Notes under the pieces: generated by a model
What the model saw: only the letters and a program-made list of their open reading frames with translations
Database searches by the model: none
Told to the model about the DNA's origin: nothing
Made by a program: the position numbers and the translations under genes
Assembly (NCBI GenBank): GCA_965656035.1
Contig: CBFHIO010000050.1
Span: forward strand, 1-6,273
DNA length: 6,273 nucleotides
From: SCGC-AAA076-P13 sp965656035
GTDB taxonomy: Bacteria; Pseudomonadota; Gammaproteobacteria; Magnimaribacterales; D2472
Direction of reading: 5' to 3'
Shown: piece after piece, positions 5,710 through 6,273 of the stretch
How the letters are laid out: each line of letters begins with the position of its first letter
How positions within the stretch are numbered: position 1 is the first letter of the stretch

Positions 5710-5826
5710 ATGGAATGCGGTTGCGGAAGAAGTCCAACAGGTAAATGTATCGGTTGGCATAAACTTTCAGAAGAAGAGTATCTAGAAAAATTAAAAGAAT
5801 ATAAAGAAAAGGAAAATAAAGACTAA
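5710..5826 (+). CDS. 38-residue CDGSH-like Cys/His miniprotein
   Basis: A real small gene despite its size: AGGAG (5699-5703) sits six bases before the ATG, it starts 17 bp after doxX, and its TAA shares a base with the next ATG (TAATG), giving translational coupling. The N-terminus is MECGCGRSPTGKCIGWH, with Cys3, Cys5, Cys13 and His17. CDGSH [2Fe-2S] proteins use C-x-C-x2-(S/T)-x3-P-x-C-D-G-(S/A/T)-H. Here the first CxCxxS block and the Cys-x3-His end both fit, but the middle is one residue shorter and CDGSH reads CIGWH. The remaining residues (19-38) form a highly charged, probably helical tail (EEEYLEKLKEYKEKE). I infer a metal or Fe-S binding miniprotein that works with the DoxX protein and the hydroquinone reductase. 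A zinc site is the main alternative. Confidence 0.8.
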   Translation: MECGCGRSPTGKCIGWHKLSEEEYLEKLKEYKEKENKD

Positions 5827-6273
5827 TGGGAAAACTTATTGATGGACAGTGGGTTGTAAAATCAATAATAACATCTGATGGTGGGGGTAAGTATGATCGG
5901 CTGCCAAGGACTTTTTTAGATACAATTTCTAAAAATCATTCTCTTTATCAGCCAGAATCAGATCGTTATCACTTGTATGTAAGCCTTGCCTGTCCATGGG
6001 CAACCAGAGCTCTTATTTATAGAGATCTAAAAGATCTAGAGGATCATATCAGCGTCAGTATTGTTCACCCTGACATGTTGGAGGATGGTTGGAAATTTGA
6101 TGACAGTTATCCTGTTTCAACAAAAGATCATCTATATGACAAAAAATTTCTAAGAGAAATCTATCAAATGGCTGACCCAAACATAACAACAAGCGTTACT
6201 GTGCCTGTATTATGGGACAAAAAAACTGAAACTATTGTGAATAATGAATCGTCACAAATAATTAGAATATTTA
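5826..6273 (+). CDS. yqjG: Glutathionyl-hydroquinone reductase, N-terminal part
   Basis: This is a Xi-class glutathione transferase (YqjG/PcpF/ECM4 family), which reduces glutathionyl-hydroquinones back to hydroquinones using glutathione in the cytoplasm. The visible 149 residues are about half of the usual length of roughly 320; the rest lies beyond the window. Catalytic Cys56 is in LYVSLACPWATR, the family's CPWA(x)R motif (usually CPWAHR; here Thr). Further family blocks are VSIVHPDMLEDGWKF, TVPVLWDKKTETIV (125-138) and NNESSQIIRIF (139-149), the glutathione-binding VP and ES elements of the thioredoxin fold. The start ATG overlaps the stop of the preceding miniprotein gene by one base, and the family's normal N-terminus begins there. 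It is the third gene of the operon controlled, I infer, by the HxlR regulator. The C-terminal helical domain cannot be checked. Confidence 0.94.
   Translation, partial: MGKLIDGQWVVKSIITSDGGGKYDRLPRTFLDTISKNHSLYQPESDRYHLYVSLACPWATRALIYRDLKDLEDHISVSIVHPDMLEDGWKFDDSYPVSTKDHLYDKKFLREIYQMADPNITTSVTVPVLWDKKTETIVNNESSQIIRIF

Overview
The window is AT-rich (roughly one third G+C by eye) and densely packed. Its genes look like those of a free-living, Gram-negative, probably marine gammaproteobacterium with a streamlined genome; the SAR86 type comes to mind. That placement is inference from base composition, overlapping genes and gene content. No rRNA, tRNA, CRISPR array, transposase or phage gene is visible.

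Layout. (1) Positions 1-155 hold the end of a YbjQ/UPF0145 family gene, followed by a two-helix small membrane protein (164-388). (2) A small secreted Lys-rich protein of unknown function (392-763, minus) converges on it, with a tiny palindrome spanning both stop codons. (3) A 138-bp divergent gap (764-901) contains two AT-rich inverted repeats sharing an octamer. It leads to an unrecognised three-helix membrane protein (902-1153, plus). (4) A tight minus-strand operon follows: proline iminopeptidase (2314-3264), a variant shikimate-kinase-like P-loop kinase (1821-2321) and an HTATIP2-like atypical SDR (1150-1824), with 8-bp and 4-bp overlaps. (5) A cytochrome P450 (3371-4723) diverges from that operon. 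(6) After a 147-bp convergent gap comes a divergent module: an HxlR-type regulator (4871-5197, minus) facing doxX-like (5300-5692), a 38-residue Cys/His protein (5710-5826) and a truncated glutathionyl-hydroquinone reductase (5826-window end).

How the genes work together. The last module is the most coherent. The regulator has a Cys at position 6, as redox-sensing HxlR proteins such as YodB do. A near-perfect 24-bp palindrome lies between the divergent genes and abuts a good promoter for the plus-strand operon. That operon pairs a DoxX membrane protein with a quinone-detoxifying GST, the same pairing as E. coli yqjF-yqjG. Between them is a tiny protein whose C-x-C-x2-S-x4-C-x3-H pattern closely resembles, but is one residue shorter than, the CDGSH [2Fe-2S] ligand motif. 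I infer a quinone/electrophile-stress operon with a possible minimal iron-sulfur or zinc component. This is the best candidate for something undescribed here.

The P450 has no ferredoxin or ferredoxin reductase gene within the window, so its redox partners must lie elsewhere.
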